64,000 nucleotides of DNA from Pseudomonas gozinkensis (GTDB lineage Bacteria; Pseudomonadota; Gammaproteobacteria; Pseudomonadales; Pseudomonadaceae), in assembly GCF_014863585.1 (NCBI RefSeq), contig NZ_CP062253.1, positions 6,314,001-6,378,000 of the forward strand, in the 5' to 3' direction. Below the pieces are notes generated by a model. That model searched no databases. It was not told where the DNA came from and saw only the letters and a list, made by a program, of their open reading frames with translations. The position numbers and the translations under genes were made by a program. Every line of letters starts with the position of its first letter. Positions within the stretch are counted from its first letter, which is position 1. Below, in pieces: positions 7,656 through 15,238 of this stretch.

Positions 7656-8732
7656 TCAGTACTCCACGGGGCCGAAATGTCCTCTATATCCGACCTGAGT
7701 GAGTATCAAGCGATTAATGCATTTGATGCTTACTAGGTCATTCTCCAGTGGACGTCCAAACAGGGCAAAATTTTGGATTGTGTATGCTTCTGCATATTTT
7801 TCCCGCTCAGGATGATAGCGCCGCAGTGACATACCATAGGTGGTTTCAAAAGGATGGCCACCAGTGCGAATCAAACTAAAGAACGACGGGTAAATTATGC
7901 CGTCAAAACCCGTTTCTTTGGCTGCTAATGCGATTGCTCGGGAAATCTCATAGGAGTGAGAGCGTGCCAGGAAGAGCATATGGATAGCCATATCCAAACT
8001 TTCGAACTCTGTCACATCCTCTTCGAGTAAATGAGTAAGATCTAGGAGCCGTAGGTTTCGCTTGGGCTCCAGGGTAGCGACGTAGAGGTCGTCATCTGTC
8101 GATGCTCGACATTCATGGATGCAAACGTCGATGTCCTGCGATCCGTACATGATAGGAAAGCCTGGCGAGTCGAGTCGCCCCTTTCCAGCGAGTGCAATCG
8201 GTGGGCTGTCGTACTCTGTCGGATCAGCTGGACGTTGTGGGCAGATTCGTAGGCGATAAAACTTCTCCCCTATTTCAAGTGTCTTTTCTGGGTATTCCTT
8301 CATCACGCGCTTGATGATTTGCGACCGCTTCGATTCATCCTGAAGATCCTTAAGTGGTTCGACTTCGCCAATCATCCATAGCCGTGGGCCGTAGTGGAAG
8401 AAGCCAAGCTGAGCAGCCTCCTCAAGAAGTCTGATGTCATCTTCAAGCCAGATCGAGGGCGATATATCGCTCCTCCCAAAGTGATGCTCGTTGCACTGAA
8501 TAACAGTCGCTGCGCCGTAATCGCAACGGACGGTAGTTCCACCCACAAAAAAGCGCCATGCAAGAGATTCAATAAGCTCCTTCGTCAGCTTTCGCCCTTC
8601 TTGGCTATGACAATTCGGACATTTCACATGTTCCTCAATGCCGAGCTTGAATGCATCTATCCGCAATCCTTCATCCGTGAAGCAATCAGAGCAAAGGAGG
8701 GTTTGATTCGTCTCCGCCGTTTCTTCTGCCAT
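7656..8732 (-). CDS. RES-domain protein with N-terminal zinc site
   Basis: A 358-aa protein. The N-terminus has two cysteine pairs, CSDC (14-17) and CPNC (38-41), likely a zinc ribbon, followed by a helical region. From about residue 155 it matches the RES fold: FYRLR with R160, DSPGFPIMYGSQDIDVCIHECRA with E207 (residues 188-210), LYVATLE and LRLLDLT, then a helical stretch with SRAIALAAKETGFDGIIYPS. RES domains of toxin-antitoxin systems degrade NAD+. Longer RES proteins with an N-terminal zinc/HEPN-like part are frequent in defence regions. GGAGG lies three bases upstream of the ATG at 8732. No Xre-type antitoxin gene is adjacent, so control may be built into the protein. NAD+ depletion is inferred from the family. 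Confidence 0.8.
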   Translation of the reverse strand: MAEETAETNQTLLCSDCFTDEGLRIDAFKLGIEEHVKCPNCHSQEGRKLTKELIESLAWRFFVGGTTVRCDYGAATVIQCNEHHFGRSDISPSIWLEDDIRLLEEAAQLGFFHYGPRLWMIGEVEPLKDLQDESKRSQIIKRVMKEYPEKTLEIGEKFYRLRICPQRPADPTEYDSPPIALAGKGRLDSPGFPIMYGSQDIDVCIHECRASTDDDLYVATLEPKRNLRLLDLTHLLEEDVTEFESLDMAIHMLFLARSHSYEISRAIALAAKETGFDGIIYPSFFSLIRTGGHPFETTYGMSLRRYHPEREKYAEAYTIQNFALFGRPLENDLVSIKCINRLILTQVGYRGHFGPVEY

Positions 8733-8826
8733 AGTCCTCCCGTGAATATTTTTATGGGGTTGAACTCAAACTTTAGACCAAGTGGATCGCTCCGGTTTTG
8801 AGCTCACTTCAGCCCGGCTGTTTTTC

Positions 8827-8880
8827 CCGCTGTTGGCCGGTTTCTGCCTACCGTGACGGACAGAAACCGGCCAACAGCGG
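8827..8880. repeat. 20-bp perfect inverted repeat (cargo-boundary repeat C)
   Basis: Arms 8827-8846 and 8861-8880 are exact reverse complements over 20 bp with a 14-base loop. The arm contains TTGGCCGGTTTCTG and is related to the other boundary repeats. It lies between the 5' end of the RES gene (8732) and the 3' end of the HNH gene (8939). It could end HNH transcription, although there is no T-tract. Confidence 0.75.
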
Positions 8881-8938
8881 ATGTTCGCCCAGTGTCGCGA
8901 TAACGGACCGTCGATCTGCGGAAAGTTTGACGTATACA

Positions 8939-9871
8939 TTAATCCTCATCTAGTAGCTTTAGGATTTCTGGCTTAGCGATGCCATTTAATTCATAAAATG
9001 ATAAATGTATCTCCGGGCTACCTAACGCGTAACCAGCCACTTGATATTCTGCAAAAATAAAACTTATTCCATATCGCCCAATTATAAACGGAGTTGAGAC
9101 AATGGAGTCGACGTTCGTTCCTGACATAAGCCATTCTCCATCGAACTCAGGAAGGTCCTTTGCAAACCTATCCCTAATGAGGCTAGACAACTTGATCAAG
9201 CATCCCTCATTAATTAGCAGGTAGTCTAAGGTCAAAGGGGAGAAAGGTGATAGGAGGAAGTTTTGAGCTCTAGTTTCCCTATAGCCGTGCGCGCCACCTA
9301 AATAGCCCTGAATAGTGTATCGCACACTTAACACATACGCATCTCGCCGATTAACTTCGTACCTCCCTATCAAGTAGGTGCCGAGACAGCCGCCCTCATA
9401 ATCAACTGCATCCTTTTTGTTACTTTCAGCTGTAGACGTATGCGATTCCAGCAGCTCATTACCCCAAGCTTCTATATTTTTTGAAGCAATAATTACGTCT
9501 GTATTGCAAAAATCTGGGTACTCAAAGTCAAAATAAATACCCGAATGGCTAGTGTCGATTGTGTATATGCGCCGCTTAATCTCAACGATAGGATGACTGA
9601 ACGCGGAGGCTCCTAAATCGCGAATAGCTGAAACCAATGCCGATTTGTATTTTACCAGTGATTTCCGATCAATCTCACCATCATGAACCCGAGTGTGGCA
9701 GTTTGGGCAAAGTGCAATGAGATTATGGTACTCATGTTTTTTGCATTTAGCCCAAGGAATAATATGATGAATTTCTACTCTTGGATGTCGGCAGGCAGGA
9801 ATCGCGCACTGATGACCAGCCTCAATTAATACCGCTCTTTGAATTTCCATTGGAATTGCAGGTCTAGTCAC
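8939..9871 (-). CDS. HNH endonuclease fused to RsiV-like DUF3298 domain
   Basis: A 310-aa protein. Residues 20-65 form a zinc-type HNH nuclease: C22/C27, EIHHIIPW with H35-H36, N50, CPNC at 55-58 and H63. Residues about 100-190 look like the spacer domain found before DUF3298. Residues 190-296 match DUF3298: YLGGAHGY (190-197), PLTLDYLL, then the hallmark GISFIFAEYQVAGYALGSPE (268-287) ending in SFYEL. In Bacillus RsiV this domain sits outside the cell and binds lysozyme. Here there is no signal peptide or membrane segment, so it should be cytoplasmic. The start is GTG at 9871; an alternative ATG lies seven codons in. Sensing of a cell-wall or phage-lysozyme ligand that switches on DNA cleavage is an inference. 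Confidence 0.85.
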   Translation of the reverse strand: MTRPAIPMEIQRAVLIEAGHQCAIPACRHPRVEIHHIIPWAKCKKHEYHNLIALCPNCHTRVHDGEIDRKSLVKYKSALVSAIRDLGASAFSHPIVEIKRRIYTIDTSHSGIYFDFEYPDFCNTDVIIASKNIEAWGNELLESHTSTAESNKKDAVDYEGGCLGTYLIGRYEVNRRDAYVLSVRYTIQGYLGGAHGYRETRAQNFLLSPFSPLTLDYLLINEGCLIKLSSLIRDRFAKDLPEFDGEWLMSGTNVDSIVSTPFIIGRYGISFIFAEYQVAGYALGSPEIHLSFYELNGIAKPEILKLLDED

Positions 9872-10057
9872 GCCATCTCGTCCCTAATAAAACCGAATAT
9901 TCTGTTTGCATTCTGTCGGTGGTGGTGCGAACGATAGGCGTGCAGTTACCACCAAGTGAATGCTGAGCATTTTATTGTCGTGGCACATTCTAGACTGACT
10001 GCAATAGGCCAAGGCAATCGTTGGCGAGGGTAGATCCACTAATAGTTCGGGACAGAG

Positions 10058-10092
10058 CGTCCGCCTTTGGCCGTTTTTTGTCTGCCGCAGGA
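10058..10092. repeat. Cargo-boundary repeat D
   Basis: GTCCGCCTTTGGCCG followed by CTGCCGCAG, a degenerate member of the GGCC-centred repeat family. It lies between the HNH gene and the terminator of the AAA+ gene. Confidence 0.4.
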
Positions 10093-10142
10093 GGGCAATC
10101 GACCCATGACTGCCCTTCGCCGATGGTCGCAGGGAGCCCTCC

Positions 10143-10171
10143 AAAAAAAACCGCCTGGCTCAGGCGGTTTT
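10143..10171 (-). terminator. Rho-independent terminator of the AAA+ gene
   Basis: Read on the minus strand: CCGCCTGAGCCAGGCGG hairpin followed by eight T residues, 22 bp beyond the stop codon of the AAA+ gene at 10193. A short T-run also exists on the other strand. Confidence 0.85.
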
Positions 10172-10192
10172 GGCTATACGCGGGAATCAAGC

Positions 10193-11512
10193 TTATTCGG
10201 CGACGGAGTTATCCACGGCCGGAATGCCATTTCGTTTGTAATTGACGATCCAACCCCGAGAGACAATGCTAATTGCCTTTTTGCGGTTGTCGTCGTCATC
10301 AGCTTCGCTTTCAATCAGGTTTGCATCCGCCAGAGCCTTCAAATGTGGATGCATCGCTGGATATGATTTAAAGCCATATTCTTCAAATTGACTGGGGCGC
10401 ATAACACCACCCTTCGACGCAAGGTCGTCAAACACTTTCCAAGCTGTCTTCCCAACTTTTACATCGTCCGCGCCTTTAGCGGCTTCTTCGTCCATCCATT
10501 TCTCCAGAATGGCACGACGCGCGTCTGGGTCAGCAATTTCTTGGGAGGTGGATATTGCCCACAAGGAAAAATCCTGGCTGTACTTCATCGCGTTGCGGAG
10601 ATTTCTATTCCCTACATGGTATAGGTGAAGAAAGCCTGCGGCATCAACGGGAGGAACTACATTGGAGTCTAACTTGTATGCAGTAAGGCGAGCGGTGATC
10701 AATGGCGTGATGTGCTCGTCTAAAATTGGTTTAACCATGATTGGTGCCCCTAAGACACCTTCGAGTCGTGGGGTGTATGCGGCGCGGCGCACAACACCTA
10801 GGGCTCCACATAATACCCATCGCAATCCTGGGATGCGTATAACTTCATCTCGAAGCTCTTCCAATAACTCACGGACTTCTTTTGAGGTTTCCAAGAGCTC
10901 CAAATTATCGATAACGCCTATAAAAAAGCCAGCAGTCGAGCTCGGAAAACATTCTTGGAGCCACTTCGAAACAGTAGTTATAAAGCCCTCTTCGGAAAAG
11001 CCAGCTGCGGAATTTACTGTGGTGCTTTCGCCAGCAGTAACACCACCAACGAGTGCGATGGTCGCTCCGCCATTATAATTTCTGAAGACGGGAGAGCTTA
11101 GCCAACCGTCTACCGCTGCAATATCTGGAACGTTGAGCCCTCGGGCCTTCAAAAGGTCATGGTTGTCGATGAATGCTCGGGCTATACGTTGAAATACTTT
11201 CCGCCTGAATGCATTCACATCCTCGCCAAGCCTCAGCTGAAAAGGTTCGCCAAGGGGGATCGCGGCTTGGTTTGTTTCACCTTCTACAAACGATTTCTTA
11301 AGCTTATAGGCTGCTACTGAAACCAAACTAGTTTTTCCAACGCCATTTGGCCCCTCTAAAGTCGGATTAGTGTCGAGAGAAGCCAACGACATCATAAGCT
11401 GTTTGAGCTCTCCATCTCTTCCCACCAAGAGTTTCTCGCCTATCTCATCCGAAGTTATGGGTTTGGTGCTGTATGGGTTTTCCACCAAGCCGAAATTGGT
11501 CCAAATATTCAC
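10193..11512 (-). CDS. AAA+ ATPase with C-terminal winged-helix domain
   Basis: A 439-aa cytoplasmic protein. It starts with the NPYSTKPI and VGRDGE-type boundary of ORC/STAND-like ATPases, then Walker A GPNGVGKTS (54-62), Walker B FIGVIDN (197-203) and a sensor-2-like GNRNLRNAM (301-309). Residues about 355-430 have the spacing of a winged helix (RPSQFEEYG...YPAMHPHLKALADANLIE) followed by a charged DDDDNRKK stretch. The start is GTG at 11512 with AAGGAG five bases upstream. It is monocistronic, with its own terminator. Lone ATPases of this type occur in defence islands as nucleotide-switched sensors, but no effector domain is visible, so function is unknown. Confidence 0.75.
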   Translation of the reverse strand: MNIWTNFGLVENPYSTKPITSDEIGEKLLVGRDGELKQLMMSLASLDTNPTLEGPNGVGKTSLVSVAAYKLKKSFVEGETNQAAIPLGEPFQLRLGEDVNAFRRKVFQRIARAFIDNHDLLKARGLNVPDIAAVDGWLSSPVFRNYNGGATIALVGGVTAGESTTVNSAAGFSEEGFITTVSKWLQECFPSSTAGFFIGVIDNLELLETSKEVRELLEELRDEVIRIPGLRWVLCGALGVVRRAAYTPRLEGVLGAPIMVKPILDEHITPLITARLTAYKLDSNVVPPVDAAGFLHLYHVGNRNLRNAMKYSQDFSLWAISTSQEIADPDARRAILEKWMDEEAAKGADDVKVGKTAWKVFDDLASKGGVMRPSQFEEYGFKSYPAMHPHLKALADANLIESEADDDDNRKKAISIVSRGWIVNYKRNGIPAVDNSVAE

Positions 11513-11901
11513 TGAAGCTCCTTAGGAATGTAGAAGGCGCAGAGCGCGTGGTTTGTGCATTAAACCCATTATCTATGGTGATGTTTCGCGATAGACCTTC
11601 CGACGCTCCAAGCTCGTCATCGGTGGGGCTGTGGATTGGCATCATACGCCTTGAGGTCGAATCGAGCATGCAAGGAGGGACACTCATTGACCTACCCTGA
11701 ATGTCCGCTCCTGGCCGAAAGCGGCCGCTTGCTGACTCCAATTATGAATTAGATGCAGTAGCCCACCTCCCCCCAACTGATTGGCTAAAGTCTCAAATCA
11801 TCTGCGCGGCGTAGCAATTTTTAACCATGCGGTACCTAAACCACTCTGCTGCGACTGCATGAGCTAGGCTTTGCGAACCCATCATTGCCGGGATAGATCG
11901 C
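11513..11901. other. Intergenic region with boundary repeat E
   Basis: A 390-bp gap upstream of the AAA+ gene. It contains the short GGCC-centred repeat ATGTCCGCTCCTGGCCGAAA.. at 11701-11728 (member E of the cargo-boundary family). No gene is supported on either strand. It should contain the promoter of the AAA+ gene. Confidence 0.55.
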
Positions 11902-12120
11902 ATGCCAAATAACTCATCTTCTAATATCGCCACTGCTGACGCCCTGACATTGCTCCTGCACAACCAGCATGCCCTTGCGGCGGCAATCGAGGAGGTCGCC
12001 GTTTGGCTTTCAGCCAATGGCGTGGCAGTGGTTGCAGATAACGCTGTGATGGCCATGGAGACCTTAGACACAAATGCAAAAGCGATCACAGAAGCGATTA
12101 TGCGGATACGGCAATCCTGA
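11902..12120 (+). CDS. Small conserved Pseudomonas-type protein (72 aa)
   Basis: A 72-aa protein of unknown function. The pattern IATADALTLLLHNQHALAAAIEEVAVWL followed by a second helix with DTNAKAITEAI is one I associate with small Pseudomonas hypothetical proteins. It is predicted to be all-helical, with no signal peptide, membrane segment or metal site. The ribosome-binding site is weak (GGGATAG about eight bases upstream). No neighbour gives a functional clue; the next sequence is a decayed regulator. Confidence 0.5.
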   Translation: MPNNSSSNIATADALTLLLHNQHALAAAIEEVAVWLSANGVAVVADNAVMAMETLDTNAKAITEAIMRIRQS

Positions 12121-12239
12121 TATCGTCTTTGCAGGCAGCAATCGGCAAATCGCTGTCGTTCATCATTTGTAGCAGACTGATTAAGCAACGCGCTCCATAG
12201 CCGAGATGGGGACAGCAACGCACTGTTTCAGCAGGTCAT

Positions 12240-12520
12240 CGTAGAAAAGAATTCCCTGAAGGAAATTTTCCACCGCGCACCGGCGTCGGTACCCAGCGCT
12301 TTAGCCCAGATAGCCATATGAATGGGTGGCGGTGTTCACCAAGCTGTTTAGCGCCGGTTACAGCTGAGAGCAGGCGTAGCGGCTGGCAACGCAACTGGTG
12401 GCCGACTATGAGGGGCTATTTTGCTGGCTCGCATCTACGGTGATCTGAGCTACATCGATGCGATGACCGAGAGAGGCCTGCGTCAGCTGAAGGAGGCAGG
12501 CGAGCCGTCTAGGATCTGAT
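12240..12520 (+). pseudogene. Decayed TetR-family regulator C-terminus
   Basis: Translating in two frames gives ..FTKLFSAGYS*EQA*RLATQLVADYEG and, after a one-base shift near 12415-12420, ILLARIYGDLSYIDAMTERGLRQLK. Together these resemble the C-terminal ligand/dimer region of TetR-type repressors (LVADYEGALLLARIYGDLS..). Two in-frame stops plus the frameshift and the absence of an N-terminal DNA-binding domain mark it as a remnant. The assignment is by pattern only. Confidence 0.4.
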
Positions 12521-12573
12521 CCCATGAATAATCTGTGGCACTTTCTGCCCAGTCAGGCCGTGCGGCCCTGTTT

Positions 12574-13272
12574 TCAATTGGCGATCACGCTCATGTTTCG
12601 TCCGCTGGTTTTGGCAATATAGAGCGCTTTATCCGCAGCACCGATCAGAGCATCCGTCGTTTCTTCGGCTTTGGGGTTATACGCACTGACCCCGATGCTA
12701 ATGGTGACGATGCCCTGGTCGCTGTCTTTATGTTCGATGTGCGCGTGCAGGACAGCGTTGCGAATCTTCTCTGCGACGATAAAGGCTCCGACGTAGTCAG
12801 TGGAAGGAAGCATCACTGCGAATTCCTCACCTCCAAATCGTGCGGCCAAGTCGCCGGGCCGTCTGATGTCTTCCTGGATGATTCTGCTCAGGTTGCGTAA
12901 GCATTCGTCCCCCACCAGATGGCCATAGCGATCATTAAAGCGTTTGAAGTGGTCGACATCGATCATCAACAAGGCCAAATGGGTTTTACCGCGCTTGGCC
13001 CGGCCGATCTCGGCCTGAGTGAAAAGATCGAACTGGCGGCGATTCGCCAATCCGGTCAGGGCGTCTTCCAGAGCGAGCAGCTCCAGGGTGCGATTGACCT
13101 CCAGTAGCTTGTCTTGGGTCCCTAGCAATTCGTGTTGAATACGATGCTGTTGTTTCATCAATCGGATGAAGCGGTAACCGATAGCACCCAAAACGGTCAT
13201 GAGCGAGATGACTATGATGGTGCTCATCAACGTTTCCTGTCGCCAGCTCGCCAATACCTCCTCTTTGTTCAT
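12574..13272 (-). CDS. Diguanylate cyclase, short membrane-anchored GGDEF protein
   Basis: A 232-aa protein with one transmembrane helix (about residues 16-38), a short coiled-coil linker and a GGDEF domain. The domain has DALTGLANRRQF (70-81), IDVDHFKRFND with the metal-binding aspartates, and the active-site loop RFGGEEF. All catalytic features for making cyclic di-GMP are present, and no upstream RxxD inhibitory site is evident. The N-terminal MNKEEVLASWRQETL resembles the end of a periplasmic sensor domain just before the last membrane helix, so the gene may be the 3' part of a longer sensor cyclase. A stop codon lies three codons upstream and no strong ribosome-binding site is seen. It sits beside the TetR remnant, at the inner edge of the cargo. 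Confidence 0.75.
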   Translation of the reverse strand: MNKEEVLASWRQETLMSTIIVISLMTVLGAIGYRFIRLMKQQHRIQHELLGTQDKLLEVNRTLELLALEDALTGLANRRQFDLFTQAEIGRAKRGKTHLALLMIDVDHFKRFNDRYGHLVGDECLRNLSRIIQEDIRRPGDLAARFGGEEFAVMLPSTDYVGAFIVAEKIRNAVLHAHIEHKDSDQGIVTISIGVSAYNPKAEETTDALIGAADKALYIAKTSGRNMSVIAN

Positions 13273-13393
13273 GGCTTTTCAAATCGCTAAATCCCCATGC
13301 AGATATGACTGATCCACAGCTTCCTTTCGCCAGTTCAAACCTCGTATGATCCGAGCGCGCTCCCCAACCACCGCTCTAGCACAAGGAGTTGTA

Positions 13394-15238
13394 GTGCTTA
13401 CCAGAATCAAGCGTGAGAAAGTACTTTCGCCAAGTGCTCGGGCAAACCTGTACGAATATGACTCAAACCTGCCCATGGGAAGTTGGGTGGTGTGGTGGTA
13501 TGGGAGGTTGATCAAAAACTTCGCGGACAACACCGTTCCCCTGGTGATGGTTACTCTGCAACGCGTGGACGGTGATTTACTCACTGAAGAATTCGAGACG
13601 TGCCAGATCGCAATCAGCCGTCTACGGTTTTATCCGCAGGGCTTGATTCTGGAAGATCGACTACCGGTTGCCAAAATCGCTTTGGAAACACTCTGGTTCA
13701 AGGTCGGTTTCGGCTACAAGGACTGGAATTTCCGCACCGCTAAAGAGCTCCACCGCTGTTCAAGCCAGCATGAGCTTTCACTGCCGGATGAATGCGCCAA
13801 TGACTGGTCCTTGGAGTTCAAGCAACCAAAGGGTGCGCTCATGCTGAACTGTGTGGATTATCTAGTTCGAGGCTACTCAATTCGCTCCGAAATCCCGCGA
13901 ATCCTGACCACCTATCGTTGGAACGAGGCAAAAAACCGTCTACTGAAACACGACACCCCTTCAAACGAAAAAAACCTGCCCGATAGTCTGGTTGTTTATC
14001 CGCACCCGGACATGGTCAAAGAGGATGAAGTGTTTTTGGCTCTCCTTGCTAATGACGATCGTCGGACGCGAAAAGCAGCGCAGAGTATCTTTTCGGAGAT
14101 CGACACCCCCAGCTTCAAAGCGGGCAATCCGCACACTCTCCAAGTGCTTCCGTGGTTCGACGGACCAACTGAGTTGGCGTGCCGCGGACTCTGGATCAAT
14201 GGCGGCAAGGATTTTGTATGCATGGAGCTGCGCGGCTATATCGAACCCACCGGCAAACGGATCGACAACCGAGGCTATCGTCCAAGCAAAAAGGCCAAAC
14301 ACGTCGAAGACCGAAGGGGTGTTCCTCCGATTAAACGCTTCTTGACCGAAGCTGATCTGGATATAGGGATGACCGACACGTACCAACCTCGCAGCCCTTA
14401 CCCGCGTGAGGACGTCGTTCATGATGACTTCCACATTGTCTCCACCCGTGAGAAGACCCGGACGTTGTTAGATTCTCCTGACGAAGAGACCCAGGCTCAC
14501 TCAGTGGACGAGTTGCCACCCAGCAAATACTCCACCGGTGATTCACTGGGTGAGAAGGACGACGACACCGCAAAATTCACAATGACCGCCGAGCCTGTTG
14601 ACGCCGATTACAATGGGGCACTGGCCGAAATGTGGAAGTCCTTCACTCGATTGCATGCGGCCGGCCAAATCGATGAGGTTCGTTGGTACCTCAACAAAGA
14701 ATTTTATGAAAAAGGACCACCCAGGCTCTTTGAGTTGTCTGATCGCCAATACACTGAAAAAGACGACCCCGAACGCAAGCTTGAAAAATGGCTCAACCTG
14801 CATAGCCGCCGCCGTCGAGGCGTTATGTTCATCGTCATCAAGGTGAATGGTAAGTATTATCTTGTCGTTGAGACCGAACGGCGCCACTGGGTCAACAAGG
14901 ACGGCGAACAGCAGGAAGAGTCCTCGCGTGGCCTGATCTGCGCGGTGAGCGGTGCCAGAGAGATACAGAGCGTGTGCGAGTTCATTGATGCCGAACTGCC
15001 AAAACACGCAGGCGTGTTCAAGAACCTGGCCTGGACCTTGGATAATCGTTTTGCCCTTTACTCGCACCGCCCCAGTGAAGATAAGGCAACCTGGTTGGAC
15101 GGGGCCGCGATTCACGCGCTGCGGCAGATAGGCGTCACCCTGCGCAAGCCTGTCAAACACTCTACGGCCACCGAAGCCAACAAGAGCGATGTATCAGAAG
15201 CCGATCGCGATCAGCTCGCAAACGCTGCGCTATCCTGA
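13394..15238 (+). CDS. tnsE: TnsE-like transposition protein
   Basis: A 614-aa protein read from the GTG at 13394, which has AAGGAG five bases upstream; a longer frame begins at 13346. Its order of conserved patches resembles Tn7 TnsE. They are WVVWWYGRL near the N-terminus, a middle segment LEFKQPKGALM, then LPWFDGPTELACRGLWINGGKDFVCMELRGYI. In the C-terminal domain, YNGALAEMWKSF is followed by a two-strand VIKVNGKYYLVVETE and by FKNLAWTLDNRF. It is longer than Tn7 TnsE (about 540 aa). In Tn7, TnsE directs insertion to replicating DNA and conjugal plasmids. Unusually it runs opposite to the tnsABC operon, and its 3' end overlaps the zinc-ribbon gene by 9 bp. The assignment rests on remembered pattern similarity. 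Confidence 0.6.
   Translation: MLTRIKREKVLSPSARANLYEYDSNLPMGSWVVWWYGRLIKNFADNTVPLVMVTLQRVDGDLLTEEFETCQIAISRLRFYPQGLILEDRLPVAKIALETLWFKVGFGYKDWNFRTAKELHRCSSQHELSLPDECANDWSLEFKQPKGALMLNCVDYLVRGYSIRSEIPRILTTYRWNEAKNRLLKHDTPSNEKNLPDSLVVYPHPDMVKEDEVFLALLANDDRRTRKAAQSIFSEIDTPSFKAGNPHTLQVLPWFDGPTELACRGLWINGGKDFVCMELRGYIEPTGKRIDNRGYRPSKKAKHVEDRRGVPPIKRFLTEADLDIGMTDTYQPRSPYPREDVVHDDFHIVSTREKTRTLLDSPDEETQAHSVDELPPSKYSTGDSLGEKDDDTAKFTMTAEPVDADYNGALAEMWKSFTRLHAAGQIDEVRWYLNKEFYEKGPPRLFELSDRQYTEKDDPERKLEKWLNLHSRRRRGVMFIVIKVNGKYYLVVETERRHWVNKDGEQQEESSRGLICAVSGAREIQSVCEFIDAELPKHAGVFKNLAWTLDNRFALYSHRPSEDKATWLDGAAIHALRQIGVTLRKPVKHSTATEANKSDVSEADRDQLANAALS

Noticed and set aside
7656..8732. RES protein as part of a RES-Xre toxin-antitoxin pair
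   Set aside because: No Xre-type gene lies within the neighbouring gaps on either strand.
12574..12900. Plus-strand frame over the GGDEF gene
   Set aside because: Antisense shadow of the GGDEF domain.
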